Positions 32,770 to 41,426 of a stretch of 64,000 bases of DNA are shown here, one piece after another. Every line of letters begins with the position of its first letter. Position 1 is the first letter of the stretch. The DNA is taken from NCBI RefSeq assembly GCF_000196015.1, contig NC_007974.2:1-64000 (forward strand), given 5' to 3'. The position numbers were made by a program, and so were the translations under genes. This DNA is from Cupriavidus metallidurans CH34. GTDB taxonomy: Bacteria; Pseudomonadota; Gammaproteobacteria; Burkholderiales; Burkholderiaceae. Under the pieces are notes generated by a model. The model was given only the letters and a program-made list of their open reading frames with translations. It was not told where the DNA came from and ran no database searches.

Positions 32770-34368
32770 ATGATGAGAGTGCGAAGCCGGGAGAGGAAGA
32801 TCCTGCCACCTGTCATGGTGCAGGCGCAGGTAGAGGCGCCAGCGGTGTTGGCGCCGGGACGGGCAACCTCCATGCCTGTGATCCAGCCTGTGAAGCGGCC
32901 AGTGATTCAGCCAGTCATCCTTGCGGGCGGCGCCGGCACGCGGCTCTGGCCGCTGTCGCGTGAGCAGTATCCCAAACAGCTGCTCAACCTGGTGGCCAAC
33001 GATACGTTGCTGGAAGCCACGGCGGCCCGCCTGGAAGGCGTTGCCGCGCGCACTGGCCGTCCGGCCGGTGTCGAGGCGCCGCAGATCGTCGTATGCGGCG
33101 AAGAGCATCGCTTCATGGTCGCCGACATGCTCAAGCGCAAGGGCAAGCGCGCGCGTGTCGTTTCGGAGCCGTGCGGCCGCAATACCGCGCCCGCGCTGAC
33201 CATGGCTGCGCTGCACGCGATGGCTTCGGCTGGCGAAGGTGGCGATGCCGTGCTGGTGGCCACGCCGGCTGATCACAGCGTGACCGATAGCGATGCCTTC
33301 CGTGATGCCATTGCCGCCGCTGTACTGCACGCGGAGCGCGGCGCGATCGTCACGCTGGGCGTGCGTCCCACCGCGCCGGAAACAGGCTTCGGCTACATCC
33401 GCGCCGCCGTGCCGGTGCCGCCGGGCGGGTTCCTGATCGAGCGGTTCGTCGAGAAGCCACACCTGGAACTTGCGCAGCACTACGTCGACTCGGGCGAGTA
33501 CTGGTGGAACTGCGGCATCTTTGTCGTGCTGGCATCGGTATGGCTCAAGGCCGTGATGCAGCTCCAGCCAGAGATGCACGCCCGTTGCTGCGCGGCCTAC
33601 GAGACGGGCCAGCCCAGTGAAAGCGGCAAGGATGATGTATTCCGGATCGGACAAGAGGCGTTCGACACTTGCCCGTCGGATTCGATCGACTACGCGGTGA
33701 TGGAAAAGCTCGACGGGCTGCGCGGTATCCCCGGCATGCTCGTGCCGATGGATGCCGGATGGTCGGACGTGGGCTCGTGGGCGGCCATCTGGGATATCGC
33801 CACGAAGGACAACGCCGGCAATGCTGGCCGTGGCCGCGTGTTGTTCGACGGCGCGAGTTCGTGCCTGGCCCATTCGGAGGGCCGGCTGATCGCGTGCGTG
33901 GGCGTGCAGGACGTGGTGGTGGTGGAAACCGCCGATGCGGTGCTTGTGGTCGACAAGCACCACGTGCAGGACGTCAAGAACGTGGTGCAGCGGCTGCGCC
34001 AGGAGCATGGCGCGGAGATCGTCAATCACCGCAAGGTACACCGGCCGTGGGGATGCTACGACTCCATCGACCATGGCGACCGCTTCCAGGTCAAGCGGAT
34101 CGTCGTCGAGCCCGGCGCGAGCCTTTCCCTGCAGATGCACTACCACCGCGCGGAGCATTGGGTCGTCGTGCGCGGCACCGCGCGGGTGACCTGCGGCGAG
34201 ACCACCAGCATTCTTACCGAAAACCAGTCGACCTATATCCCGATCGGCACGCTGCATCGACTCGAGAATCCCGGCAAGACGCCGCTGGAAATCATCGAGG
34301 TGCAGTCGGGCGCGTATCTGGGGGAGGACGACATCGTCAGAGTCGAGGACAACTACGGACGCAAGTAG
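32770..34368 (+). CDS. manC: Mannose-1-phosphate guanylyltransferase / mannose-6-phosphate isomerase
   Basis: The 532-residue bifunctional enzyme makes GDP-mannose, the precursor of GDP-fucose made by Gmd and Fcl elsewhere in this island. The nucleotidyltransferase domain opens with ILAGGAGTRLWPLSREQYPKQ and includes FVEKP and the DAGWSDVGSW segment; the C-terminal cupin (about residues 415-530) has GASLSLQMHYHRAEHW and IPIGTLHRLEN with metal-binding His residues of type II phosphomannose isomerases. An N-terminal extension of about 48 residues is unusual and contains a VIQPV repeat. The first ATG at 32770 follows AGGCGGGGG; a start at 32872 would remove most of the extension. A phosphomannomutase gene is not in the window. 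Confidence 0.93.
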   Translation: MMRVRSRERKILPPVMVQAQVEAPAVLAPGRATSMPVIQPVKRPVIQPVILAGGAGTRLWPLSREQYPKQLLNLVANDTLLEATAARLEGVAARTGRPAGVEAPQIVVCGEEHRFMVADMLKRKGKRARVVSEPCGRNTAPALTMAALHAMASAGEGGDAVLVATPADHSVTDSDAFRDAIAAAVLHAERGAIVTLGVRPTAPETGFGYIRAAVPVPPGGFLIERFVEKPHLELAQHYVDSGEYWWNCGIFVVLASVWLKAVMQLQPEMHARCCAAYETGQPSESGKDDVFRIGQEAFDTCPSDSIDYAVMEKLDGLRGIPGMLVPMDAGWSDVGSWAAIWDIATKDNAGNAGRGRVLFDGASSCLAHSEGRLIACVGVQDVVVVETADAVLVVDKHHVQDVKNVVQRLRQEHGAEIVNHRKVHRPWGCYDSIDHGDRFQVKRIVVEPGASLSLQMHYHRAEHWVVVRGTARVTCGETTSILTENQSTYIPIGTLHRLENPGKTPLEIIEVQSGAYLGEDDIVRVEDNYGRK

Positions 34369-34429
34369 TCCCGCAGCCTCCGGTGCGCCATGGCCACCGG
34401 GAGCCAGCCAGGCGTCAGGGGAGTATTAC

Positions 34430-36772
34430 GTGAGCACCATGTCATCTGCCGGCGCGATGCCGGCGCCAGGGAGCAGCGCCACGCGCAAGGGGGGGCGCCA
34501 TTTGCGCGCATGGATGGACCATGCTGGCTGGATTGTCGCGGCTGGCGTCATTGGTGCCACGATTGCCGCGATGATCGGCATTTCCCGTCCCAATCTCTAC
34601 GATGCCCACACGCTCGTGCAGATCTATCAGAAGGGTGACGGCTCGGGCACCACGCAGCGCACCGAACCGTTCGACGTGGGGATGCTGCGCAGCCGCGCCG
34701 TGGTCGGCCCGGTGGTGGAGCGCCTGCGCCTGTACATCTCCGTCGAGCCGCTGCGCGCGCCATTGCTGGGCGGCGTGGCCGCGCACTTCGCGCAGGCGGG
34801 CAAGCTCCGGGGACCGTGGCCGGAGCGGCTCGGTTACGCGTGGGGCGGCGAGCGGGTCGACATCCGCACCCTGGACGTGCCGGAGCGCCTGCTCAACGTG
34901 CCAATGACGCTCGAAGTGTTGCCTGGGGATGCCTATCGCCTGACGCTCGACGGCGAGCTCGTGACCGATGGCAAGATCGGCAGCCGTGTCGAAGAGAATG
35001 GCGTGTCCATCCTGGTGTCGCGCATCGACGCGCGCGCGGGCACGCGATTCACTGTCACACGGCACGACACGGCGCAGACGATCGATACCGTGGCGCGTGA
35101 ACTGCGCATCGGCAGCGATGGCAGCGATACCAGCACGGTACGCATCGCGTGGCAGAGCAGTGACCGCACCGCGGTAGCCGCGCTGATCAACGGCATCGCC
35201 GATTCCTACATTACCGGACAGGCCGAGACGCGCCGCGACGAGGCAGCCTCCACGCTGGCCTTCCTGAGCGGCGAACTGCCGCGTGTCAAGGACGAGCTCG
35301 AACGCGCCGAGGCGGCGCTCACGCGCTACCGCTCGCGCACGGGATCGATGCAGCCGAGCCAGGACGCCCAGTCGTACCTGAACAGCAGCATCGATTACCA
35401 GAAGCAGATCGCCCAGCTCAAGCTCGACCGCACCAAGCTGCTGCAGCGCTTTACGGAAGAGTCGAACGAAGTACGAACGATGGACAGCCAGATCCAGCAG
35501 CTCACGCGGGACCGCAAGGAGCTGGATACCCGGATGCAGACGCTGTCGGTCTCCGAGCGCGAGTCCGTGGCCCTGACGCGTGACGTCAAGGTGGCCGAGG
35601 ACATGTACATGTCCTTGCGCAACCGGCTCGAACAGCTCTCGCTGGCCAAGCTCGACAGCACCCGGCAGACCCGCGTGGTCGACATCGCGCTGACACCGGT
35701 CTCGCCAATCGGCGTGGGCACCGCGCCGCTCACGATGGGCGGCGGGTTGCTGGGCATCTGCCTGGCGATGTGCGTGGTCTCGGTGCGCCAGCGCATGAAG
35801 CCGGCCGTGGCCACCGCCAATGATGCCGAGGAGACGCTTGGCCTGGCCATGCTCGGGGATGTCGCGTACAGCCGCGAACAGGTGGAACTGGAGCGGCTGC
35901 TGACGGCGAAGGACCAGGATATCGGGACAATGCTGGCGCTGCAGGCGCCGGAGCCCGGGCGCCAGGTCGCGCAGGCGTTGCCGCATGGGGCCGGCGATGC
36001 CGAGCCGGGTCATTGGGGTTTGCATGATCAATACCTGCTGGCCCGCAACGCGCCGCATTCGATGGCCGTGGAGGGCCTGCGCAGCGTGCGCGCGGCACTG
36101 CATTTCCTGCGTCGCGAGGGCAGCAACAAGGTGGTGGCCGTGACCAGCCCCACCGCAGGGGCGGGCAAGACGTTTGTCTCGGTCAACCTGGCTGTGCTGT
36201 TCGCCGAAGCGGGCCAGCGCGTGTTGCTCGTCGATGCCGACCTGCGCCGAGGGCGGGTGTCGAGCTGGTTCGGCCAGCCGGCGGGTCCGGGTATGGCCGA
36301 AGTGCTGGCCGGCCGCGCCACGCTGGTCGACGCGGCACGGCCAACCGTCGTCAATGGGCTGTCGATCCTGCCTGCCGGCGCGCCGCCTACGAACCCGTCG
36401 GAACTGCTTATGCGTCCTGCCTTTGCGGATTGCCTGCGTGCTGGTGCGGAGCGCTTCGACCTCGTCCTGATCGATACCCCGCCCGTTCTGGCGGTGGCGG
36501 ATGCCATGCTCGTCGCCAATGTCGTGGGCGCGACGTTGCTCGTGCTGCGGGCCGATTCGACGCTGCCGTCGCAGGTCGAGGAAACCATCAAGCGCCTGAC
36601 CCGCGCCGGGGCCAGTCTCTCGGGCGGCATTCTCAACGGCGTGATGCCGAAGCGCAGCAACCGCGTCGGCTTCGGCACCATGAATCCCTATCTCGGCATG
36701 CCCACGGTCATGCCAGCGGTCCGGCAGATTGCCCACGTCCCTGCCGTGGAAGACAAGACAACAACGAGCTGA
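34430..36772 (+). CDS. Wzc-like polysaccharide co-polymerase/kinase without tyrosine tail
   Basis: This 780-residue protein has the Wzc plan: a Wzz-type N-terminal membrane domain (transmembrane segment about 34-54), a long coiled-coil periplasmic region (about 270-420), a second membrane segment near 440 and a cytoplasmic BY-kinase-like domain with Walker A TAGAGKT (about 573), Walker A-prime LLVDADLRRG and Walker B VLIDTPPV. The C-terminal Tyr cluster that BY-kinases phosphorylate is absent; only one Tyr (NPYLG) is found in the tail. It may therefore work in chain-length control without the usual phosphorylation cycle, or pair with the second Wzc at 42711-44960. The GTG start at 34430 follows AGGGGAG, 61 bases after manC. 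Confidence 0.88.
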   Translation: MSTMSSAGAMPAPGSSATRKGGRHLRAWMDHAGWIVAAGVIGATIAAMIGISRPNLYDAHTLVQIYQKGDGSGTTQRTEPFDVGMLRSRAVVGPVVERLRLYISVEPLRAPLLGGVAAHFAQAGKLRGPWPERLGYAWGGERVDIRTLDVPERLLNVPMTLEVLPGDAYRLTLDGELVTDGKIGSRVEENGVSILVSRIDARAGTRFTVTRHDTAQTIDTVARELRIGSDGSDTSTVRIAWQSSDRTAVAALINGIADSYITGQAETRRDEAASTLAFLSGELPRVKDELERAEAALTRYRSRTGSMQPSQDAQSYLNSSIDYQKQIAQLKLDRTKLLQRFTEESNEVRTMDSQIQQLTRDRKELDTRMQTLSVSERESVALTRDVKVAEDMYMSLRNRLEQLSLAKLDSTRQTRVVDIALTPVSPIGVGTAPLTMGGGLLGICLAMCVVSVRQRMKPAVATANDAEETLGLAMLGDVAYSREQVELERLLTAKDQDIGTMLALQAPEPGRQVAQALPHGAGDAEPGHWGLHDQYLLARNAPHSMAVEGLRSVRAALHFLRREGSNKVVAVTSPTAGAGKTFVSVNLAVLFAEAGQRVLLVDADLRRGRVSSWFGQPAGPGMAEVLAGRATLVDAARPTVVNGLSILPAGAPPTNPSELLMRPAFADCLRAGAERFDLVLIDTPPVLAVADAMLVANVVGATLLVLRADSTLPSQVEETIKRLTRAGASLSGGILNGVMPKRSNRVGFGTMNPYLGMPTVMPAVRQIAHVPAVEDKTTTS

Positions 36773-36792
36773 CGGGCCTGGCCCGGCGGGGT

Positions 36793-36810
36793 GCGTACCC
36801 GTTTCTGCGG
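36793..36810 (-). repeat. Solo iteron 36 kb from the origin
   Basis: On the minus strand this 18-mer reads CCGCAGAAACGGGTACGC; its last 17 bases are identical to the origin iteron at 486-502. It lies alone in the short gap between the Wzc-like gene and the tandem hydrolase gene, 20 bases after the stop codon. Confidence 0.7.
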
Positions 36811-36879
36811 ACGCCGGTCTGGGCGACATCGCGGAGGCGGGCTGGCGTGGGCACCCCGTCCATTGCAACGGGAGGACCC

Positions 36880-38727
36880 ATGAGACGGGTCGTGTTCGAA
36901 GGCTGCGCGGGGTGGTTGCATGAGGCTGGGGGCGACACGGGTGTGGTGATGTGCGCGCCGCAGGGCCACGAGATGCTGTGGTCCCATCGCGCGTGGCGGC
37001 ATCTGGCCGATGCGCTGGCGATGTCTGGTGTGCCGGTGCTGCGCTTCGACTACCGTGGCACAGGAGATTCCGCCGATCTGGAGCCCGGCGCGGACATGTT
37101 CGGCGGCGCGCTGGCGGATATCGCGGCGGCCGTCCTGGCGCTACGCCGCGAGACGCACGTCACCCGGGTGGTGCTGTGCGGGCTTCGCCTGGGGGCATCG
37201 CTCGCCGCGCTTGCCGCCGCGCGCGGGCGGGAAGTCAGCGGCGTGGTCATGCTGGCCCCCGTCGTCAACGGCCGCTTGTATCTGCGGGAGCTTCGCGCGT
37301 TGCATGCGGGCTGGCGCAACAGCATGATTCCCGAACTCGAGGTACCGCCCACGCCTGCCGGCGAGCAGGACGTGCTCAGCTTCCGCTTGTCCGCCGCGAC
37401 CATCGCCGCCATCCAGGCGATGCGGCTCGATGACGTCGTGCCCGCCCGTCGCGTGTTGCTGCTCGATGCATGGCCGGATGCGGCATCGCCAGTTGCGGCG
37501 ATGGCCCTGAAACTTGGCGAGGCTGGCGTTGACGTCGACATGGCGCCGTTCGCCGAGTATCCGGAGATGATGCGTTCGACCGAGTTCGCGGATGTGCCCG
37601 TGGAGGCCTGGAAGCACGTAGCCGACTGGGTGAAAGCAGGCACGGCCCGCCAGCCTGAAGTGTCGGCCAGCGCGGAGGCCGCACCTGACAGTGCCAACAG
37701 CGCCAACAGCGCTGGCGACGCGCTGGTGGGCGAGGGCATGGACGGTGTCGTGGAACACCCGGTGTGGCTGGACGAAGCACGGATGTTCGGCATCCTCTGC
37801 GTGCCCGCAGAGGCCAATGCCAACGCCAGACAGGCAAACACGGTCGTGATCTTTCCGAACACCGGCGGCAATCATCACATCGGAGACGGCCGCATGTTCG
37901 TGGACGTCTCGCGGCAACTGGCACGCGCAGGCACGGCGGCACTGCGGCTGGACGTATCGGCCCTGGGCGACAGCCCTGCCCCGGCGTGCAAGATGAGCGT
38001 GTCGGCGATCTATTCGATGAAGCCCCGCGCGGACCTTGCTGCCGCCGTGGATTGGGCACGCGCGCGCGGCTTTGGCGACGTCGTGGTTGCCGGCGTTTGC
38101 TCCGGCGCATTCATGGGCCTGTATGCCGCGCTGAGCAACCCGGGCGTCAGCGGGCTGCTGCTGGTGAACCTGGTGAAGTTTCGCTGGGACGAGGCCGATG
38201 ATGCGGCGGTGGGCGACCACCTGCGTTCGATGCGTGTCTACCTGGCCGCGGCACGGCAATGGGAAACCTGGCAACGGCTGTTCCGTGGCGAGATCAACGC
38301 GCGCCGCCTCTTGTCGGCAACGTTGCGCAGGGTACGGCAGCGTGTGCACGACCGCGTGTCCGCTGTCGGCGGGCGGATGCGGCGTAACGACGTGCAGCAG
38401 ACCATGCCCGAGTTCGCCGCTGCCGCCGTGCGGGAACTGGACCGGCGTGGCGTGCCGACGATGTTCCTGTATGGCGCCACGGACGTGGGTTTGCATGAAC
38501 TGCGACTGGGCCTGGGCAAGCACCTGGAGGCTATCCAGGGATTGCGCAATGTCCAGTTCCGCACCTTGCCGCTGCTCGATCATTCACTGTTCCTCGACGC
38601 GAGCCGACAGGCCTTCGCCGAGCAACTGATCGAGCATCTCCGGTGGATGTCGATGGACAGCTCCGAGACGTCGGATACGCCCGAGGCAGCCATATCGTTC
38701 ACGCCAGTGACCCAGCGCGCGGCGTAG
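36880..38727 (+). CDS. Tandem alpha/beta-hydrolase protein with altered nucleophile sites
   Basis: The 615-residue protein contains two alpha/beta-hydrolase domains (about 1-260 and 300-600) joined by an Ala/Ser-rich linker. The first has FDYRGTGDSADL, and its nucleophile elbow reads CGLRLGAS, with Arg where Ser is expected. The second has LDVSALGDSP and an elbow AGVCSGAF, with Cys in place of Ser. It resembles hydrolases found with exosortase and EPS clusters. The Cys version could still act as a thioesterase or acyltransferase; the first domain looks inactive. The start at 36880 follows GGGAGGA. It lies between the Wzc-like gene and the beta-helix gene in the same direction. Its substrate is unknown; EPS acyl editing is a guess from context. 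Confidence 0.82.
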   Translation: MRRVVFEGCAGWLHEAGGDTGVVMCAPQGHEMLWSHRAWRHLADALAMSGVPVLRFDYRGTGDSADLEPGADMFGGALADIAAAVLALRRETHVTRVVLCGLRLGASLAALAAARGREVSGVVMLAPVVNGRLYLRELRALHAGWRNSMIPELEVPPTPAGEQDVLSFRLSAATIAAIQAMRLDDVVPARRVLLLDAWPDAASPVAAMALKLGEAGVDVDMAPFAEYPEMMRSTEFADVPVEAWKHVADWVKAGTARQPEVSASAEAAPDSANSANSAGDALVGEGMDGVVEHPVWLDEARMFGILCVPAEANANARQANTVVIFPNTGGNHHIGDGRMFVDVSRQLARAGTAALRLDVSALGDSPAPACKMSVSAIYSMKPRADLAAAVDWARARGFGDVVVAGVCSGAFMGLYAALSNPGVSGLLLVNLVKFRWDEADDAAVGDHLRSMRVYLAAARQWETWQRLFRGEINARRLLSATLRRVRQRVHDRVSAVGGRMRRNDVQQTMPEFAAAAVRELDRRGVPTMFLYGATDVGLHELRLGLGKHLEAIQGLRNVQFRTLPLLDHSLFLDASRQAFAEQLIEHLRWMSMDSSETSDTPEAAISFTPVTQRAA

Positions 38728-38778
38728 ACCGCGCGGGGCAGGCACCAACGCTTCCCAAACAGGAACGGGAACTCATCG

Positions 38779-40389
38779 ATGCCCAATCTTCGACGCAGTT
38801 TTCTGGCAACGCTTGGCGCCCTGACCGGCGCGGGCGTGGCCACCGCCGCCGGTGCGCGCGATCTGGGTGCTCCAGCCAACCCGAAGTCAGACGCCGCGGA
38901 GAAGGTGGTGTCCGTTGCCGACTTTCCGGGGCTGGACGGCACCGGAAAGTCGCCTTCGGATGAGGCTTTCCGCGCAGCGCTGCAAGCCGTAGCCGGCCAG
39001 GTGCATGCGCCGGCATTCGGCGAGAACCCGAACAACATCGGCGGCGCGCGAATCGTCGTGCCTCGCGGCACCTATCTGCTGACCAGGCCCGGCGTGCTGT
39101 TCAATGCCAGGCAGTTTCCCAGCCGCACATGCGGCTTCACGATCGAGGGCGATGGCCCGCCGGGCACCGTTGTCATCCTCTACAAGCCGGGCCGCGACGG
39201 CTCGGGGGCGTTGTTCAACAACCAGGACAAGGCGCTGGGCGTGCGGCTGCGCAACCTGCAATTCCATGGCATGGACGCCAGGAGCGACCTGATCACGAGC
39301 GTGAGTTCCGGCGGCGCGCAGGACTATGCCTTCGACGATTGCATGTTCACCGGAACGTGGCGCTACGGCGTTGACCTGACCGGTGACAACTGCAATAGCG
39401 AGTGGAAGTTCTGGCGCTGCACCTGGGCCGGCACGTGGGATTCGTTCCTGCACGTGGGCGAGAAAAACACGTCAGACCAGTTCCTGAACTACTGGTTCGA
39501 GCATTGCCGGTACTGGTGCTCCAGCCCATGGATCGACATGCGCCGAGGCGGCCATATCAAGCTGACCGACTGCGATGTGAGCGGCTACGAGCCGTCGACA
39601 CAGACGTACCTGTTCAATCTGCGCGGCAACAACCATGCAATGGGTGTCTGCTCGTTCAAGGCCCACGGTTTGCGAGTGGAGCAGAAGTCGCGCAACGCCG
39701 GCCTGATGCTGTGCGAATGGGAGCAGGGCAATATCGGCTTTCGGGAATGCGATTTCGGCTCGCAGGGGTTTCGCCCGTTTGCGGCCGATACCGTTTCCGC
39801 AGTGTTTTCACCGGGCAACACGGCGGGCGCGCAAGTCGTGTTCGACAATTGCCAGATCATGGGACGCCACCAGTATGTCTCGGGCAACACGCCGGCTGCG
39901 CAGGGGCGGGCGGTCTATCGCAACTGCGATTTCGTGAACTACACCTATCCCGACGAAGCATTGATGTTCTCGGAGGCCAACAACCTCGCTGGCAATCGCC
40001 GCGTGGTGACGCTGGAAGGCTGCCGTGGCAAGGGGGCGGCGAACGTGTATGCCGATGCCGAGATTGGCTGGCACGTGGCCGCATCGGCCGCCGTCAGGAC
40101 CAAGGTCATGGCACTCAGGGTGGCGCGTGGCCAGCGTGGGTCCATGCCGACGGCGATCCTGCCGCTCAATGCGGTCGTCACGCGCGTCGTCTTCGATACC
40201 GCGGGCGACAGGGGGAGCTACGCCATCGTGAGCGGCGATGCCACCAAACTGTCCGTATTCAAGGCAAGCGGGCCGGCCGAGGAACGGCTGCCTTTCCGCT
40301 GCAACACGCGGCAGCGCTGCACGCTGACCCTCACGCCCGGGTCGGACCCGGGCACAGAGGTTGTGGCACTGATCGAATACATCGGCTAG
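38779..40389 (+). CDS. Exported right-handed beta-helix protein (pectate-lyase-like)
   Basis: The 536-residue protein has a twin-arginine-type leader (RRSFLATLGALTGAGVATAA) and then a pectate-lyase-like opening, VADFPGLDGTGKSPSDEAF, followed by repeated short beta-strand coils rich in Cys and Asn through about residue 430. Such folds are used by polysaccharide lyases, epimerases and hydrolases. The specific enzyme class is not readable. In the EPS island it may trim or modify the polymer outside the cell. Export by the Tat system is inferred from the leader. It follows the tandem hydrolase by 51 bases and is probably co-transcribed. The reading start is supported by a GGAACGGGAA stretch. Confidence 0.82.
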   Translation: MPNLRRSFLATLGALTGAGVATAAGARDLGAPANPKSDAAEKVVSVADFPGLDGTGKSPSDEAFRAALQAVAGQVHAPAFGENPNNIGGARIVVPRGTYLLTRPGVLFNARQFPSRTCGFTIEGDGPPGTVVILYKPGRDGSGALFNNQDKALGVRLRNLQFHGMDARSDLITSVSSGGAQDYAFDDCMFTGTWRYGVDLTGDNCNSEWKFWRCTWAGTWDSFLHVGEKNTSDQFLNYWFEHCRYWCSSPWIDMRRGGHIKLTDCDVSGYEPSTQTYLFNLRGNNHAMGVCSFKAHGLRVEQKSRNAGLMLCEWEQGNIGFRECDFGSQGFRPFAADTVSAVFSPGNTAGAQVVFDNCQIMGRHQYVSGNTPAAQGRAVYRNCDFVNYTYPDEALMFSEANNLAGNRRVVTLEGCRGKGAANVYADAEIGWHVAASAAVRTKVMALRVARGQRGSMPTAILPLNAVVTRVVFDTAGDRGSYAIVSGDATKLSVFKASGPAEERLPFRCNTRQRCTLTLTPGSDPGTEVVALIEYIG

Positions 40390-40409
40390 GCGGCGATCAG
40401 CCGCCGCGT

Positions 40410-41255
40410 TCAAAGCTTGGCGCGACGGGCGAGCAGGTTCCAGTAGCGTACCGGGAACAGTCTTTCGAGCCACGACATCACGACCGCGTCCGAGCCGACC
40501 AGCACGCGGGCGCTACGCTTCTCGATACCGCGCACGATGATGTCGGCCGCCTTCGGCGGCGGCATCCGCAGCATCTTCTGCGAGTTCGCGAGGCGCTCCT
40601 GCATTTGCGCTTGCGGAATGTCCGCGGACACGCGCGCATTCCGGGCGATTGATGTGGCAATGCCGCCGGGGTGGACGACGGTGACGCCAACGCGGCTGTC
40701 GGCCAGTTCATGGCGCAGTGCATTGGAGAACCCGCGCACGGCGAACTTGCTGGCCGAGTAGGCACTCTGCCCCGGCGGCGAGATCAGGCCGAACAGGCTG
40801 GAGATGTTGACGATGCGGGCGTCGTCGCTGCGATGCAGCAATGGGAGGAAGGCCCGCGTCATGCGCACCACGCCATGGAAGTTGATCGCCATGACCCAAT
40901 CGAAGTCAGTCTCGCTGACCTGTTCAAAGCTGCCGGCCAGCGCCACACCGGCATTGTTGACGAGGAGATCGATGCGATCGTGGTGGGCCAGCACCGTTTG
41001 CGGAAAGGCCGCCACCGCGTCGCGGTCGGCCACGTCAAGGGTGTGGAGACTGACTTTCACGCTGTTCAGTTCCGGCAGCGCGGCGGTCTCGGCGAGCCCT
41101 TCCTGATTGCGGTCCGCAAGCGCCAGATGACAGCCGCGCTGCGCCAGCGCCTGTGCCACGGCGCGGCCGATCCCGCTGCCGGCGCCGGTGACGACGGCGA
41201 CCTTGCCCTGGAGTTGCATCTTCGCGCCGCGGTTGTCCTGATTGGATTGCGTCAT
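40410..41255 (-). CDS. Short-chain dehydrogenase/reductase
   Basis: A 281-residue classical SDR: Gly motif GAGSGIG near residue 22, VNNAGVA, and the catalytic Ser/Tyr/Lys in VNISSLFGL and YSASKFAVRG. The C-terminal extension (SARVLVGSDAVVMSWLERLFP) is typical of the SDR subgroup sometimes annotated as acetoin or cis-diol dehydrogenase-like and often membrane-associated. The substrate is unknown. It is transcribed leftward, divergent from the GT87 gene and convergent with the beta-helix gene. GGGGAGA precedes the ATG at 41255; a second ATG 12 codons inside (MQLQGKVAVV) is possible. A place in EPS sugar chemistry is not shown by any specific residue. Confidence 0.85.
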   Translation of the reverse strand: MTQSNQDNRGAKMQLQGKVAVVTGAGSGIGRAVAQALAQRGCHLALADRNQEGLAETAALPELNSVKVSLHTLDVADRDAVAAFPQTVLAHHDRIDLLVNNAGVALAGSFEQVSETDFDWVMAINFHGVVRMTRAFLPLLHRSDDARIVNISSLFGLISPPGQSAYSASKFAVRGFSNALRHELADSRVGVTVVHPGGIATSIARNARVSADIPQAQMQERLANSQKMLRMPPPKAADIIVRGIEKRSARVLVGSDAVVMSWLERLFPVRYWNLLARRAKL

Positions 41256-41426
41256 CGACTTGTCTCCCCTATATGATTTGTGCCCAGATTATGGAGCAGG
41301 GCGCGCTGGTCACCAGCCCATTTCGACCGACGTCAGGGAAAACACGCCCCCGCATCGGGGAGTGCCTGCACGATATTTGAGGATTGAAGAGGTAGACTCC
41401 GCGAAAGATCATTCAGGAGGGAGCCC

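Noticed and set aside
34442..36868. Antisense open frame of about 800 codons across the Wzc-like gene
   Set aside because: Same artefact of GC-rich codon use; the plus-strand frame has Walker motifs and a ribosome-binding site.
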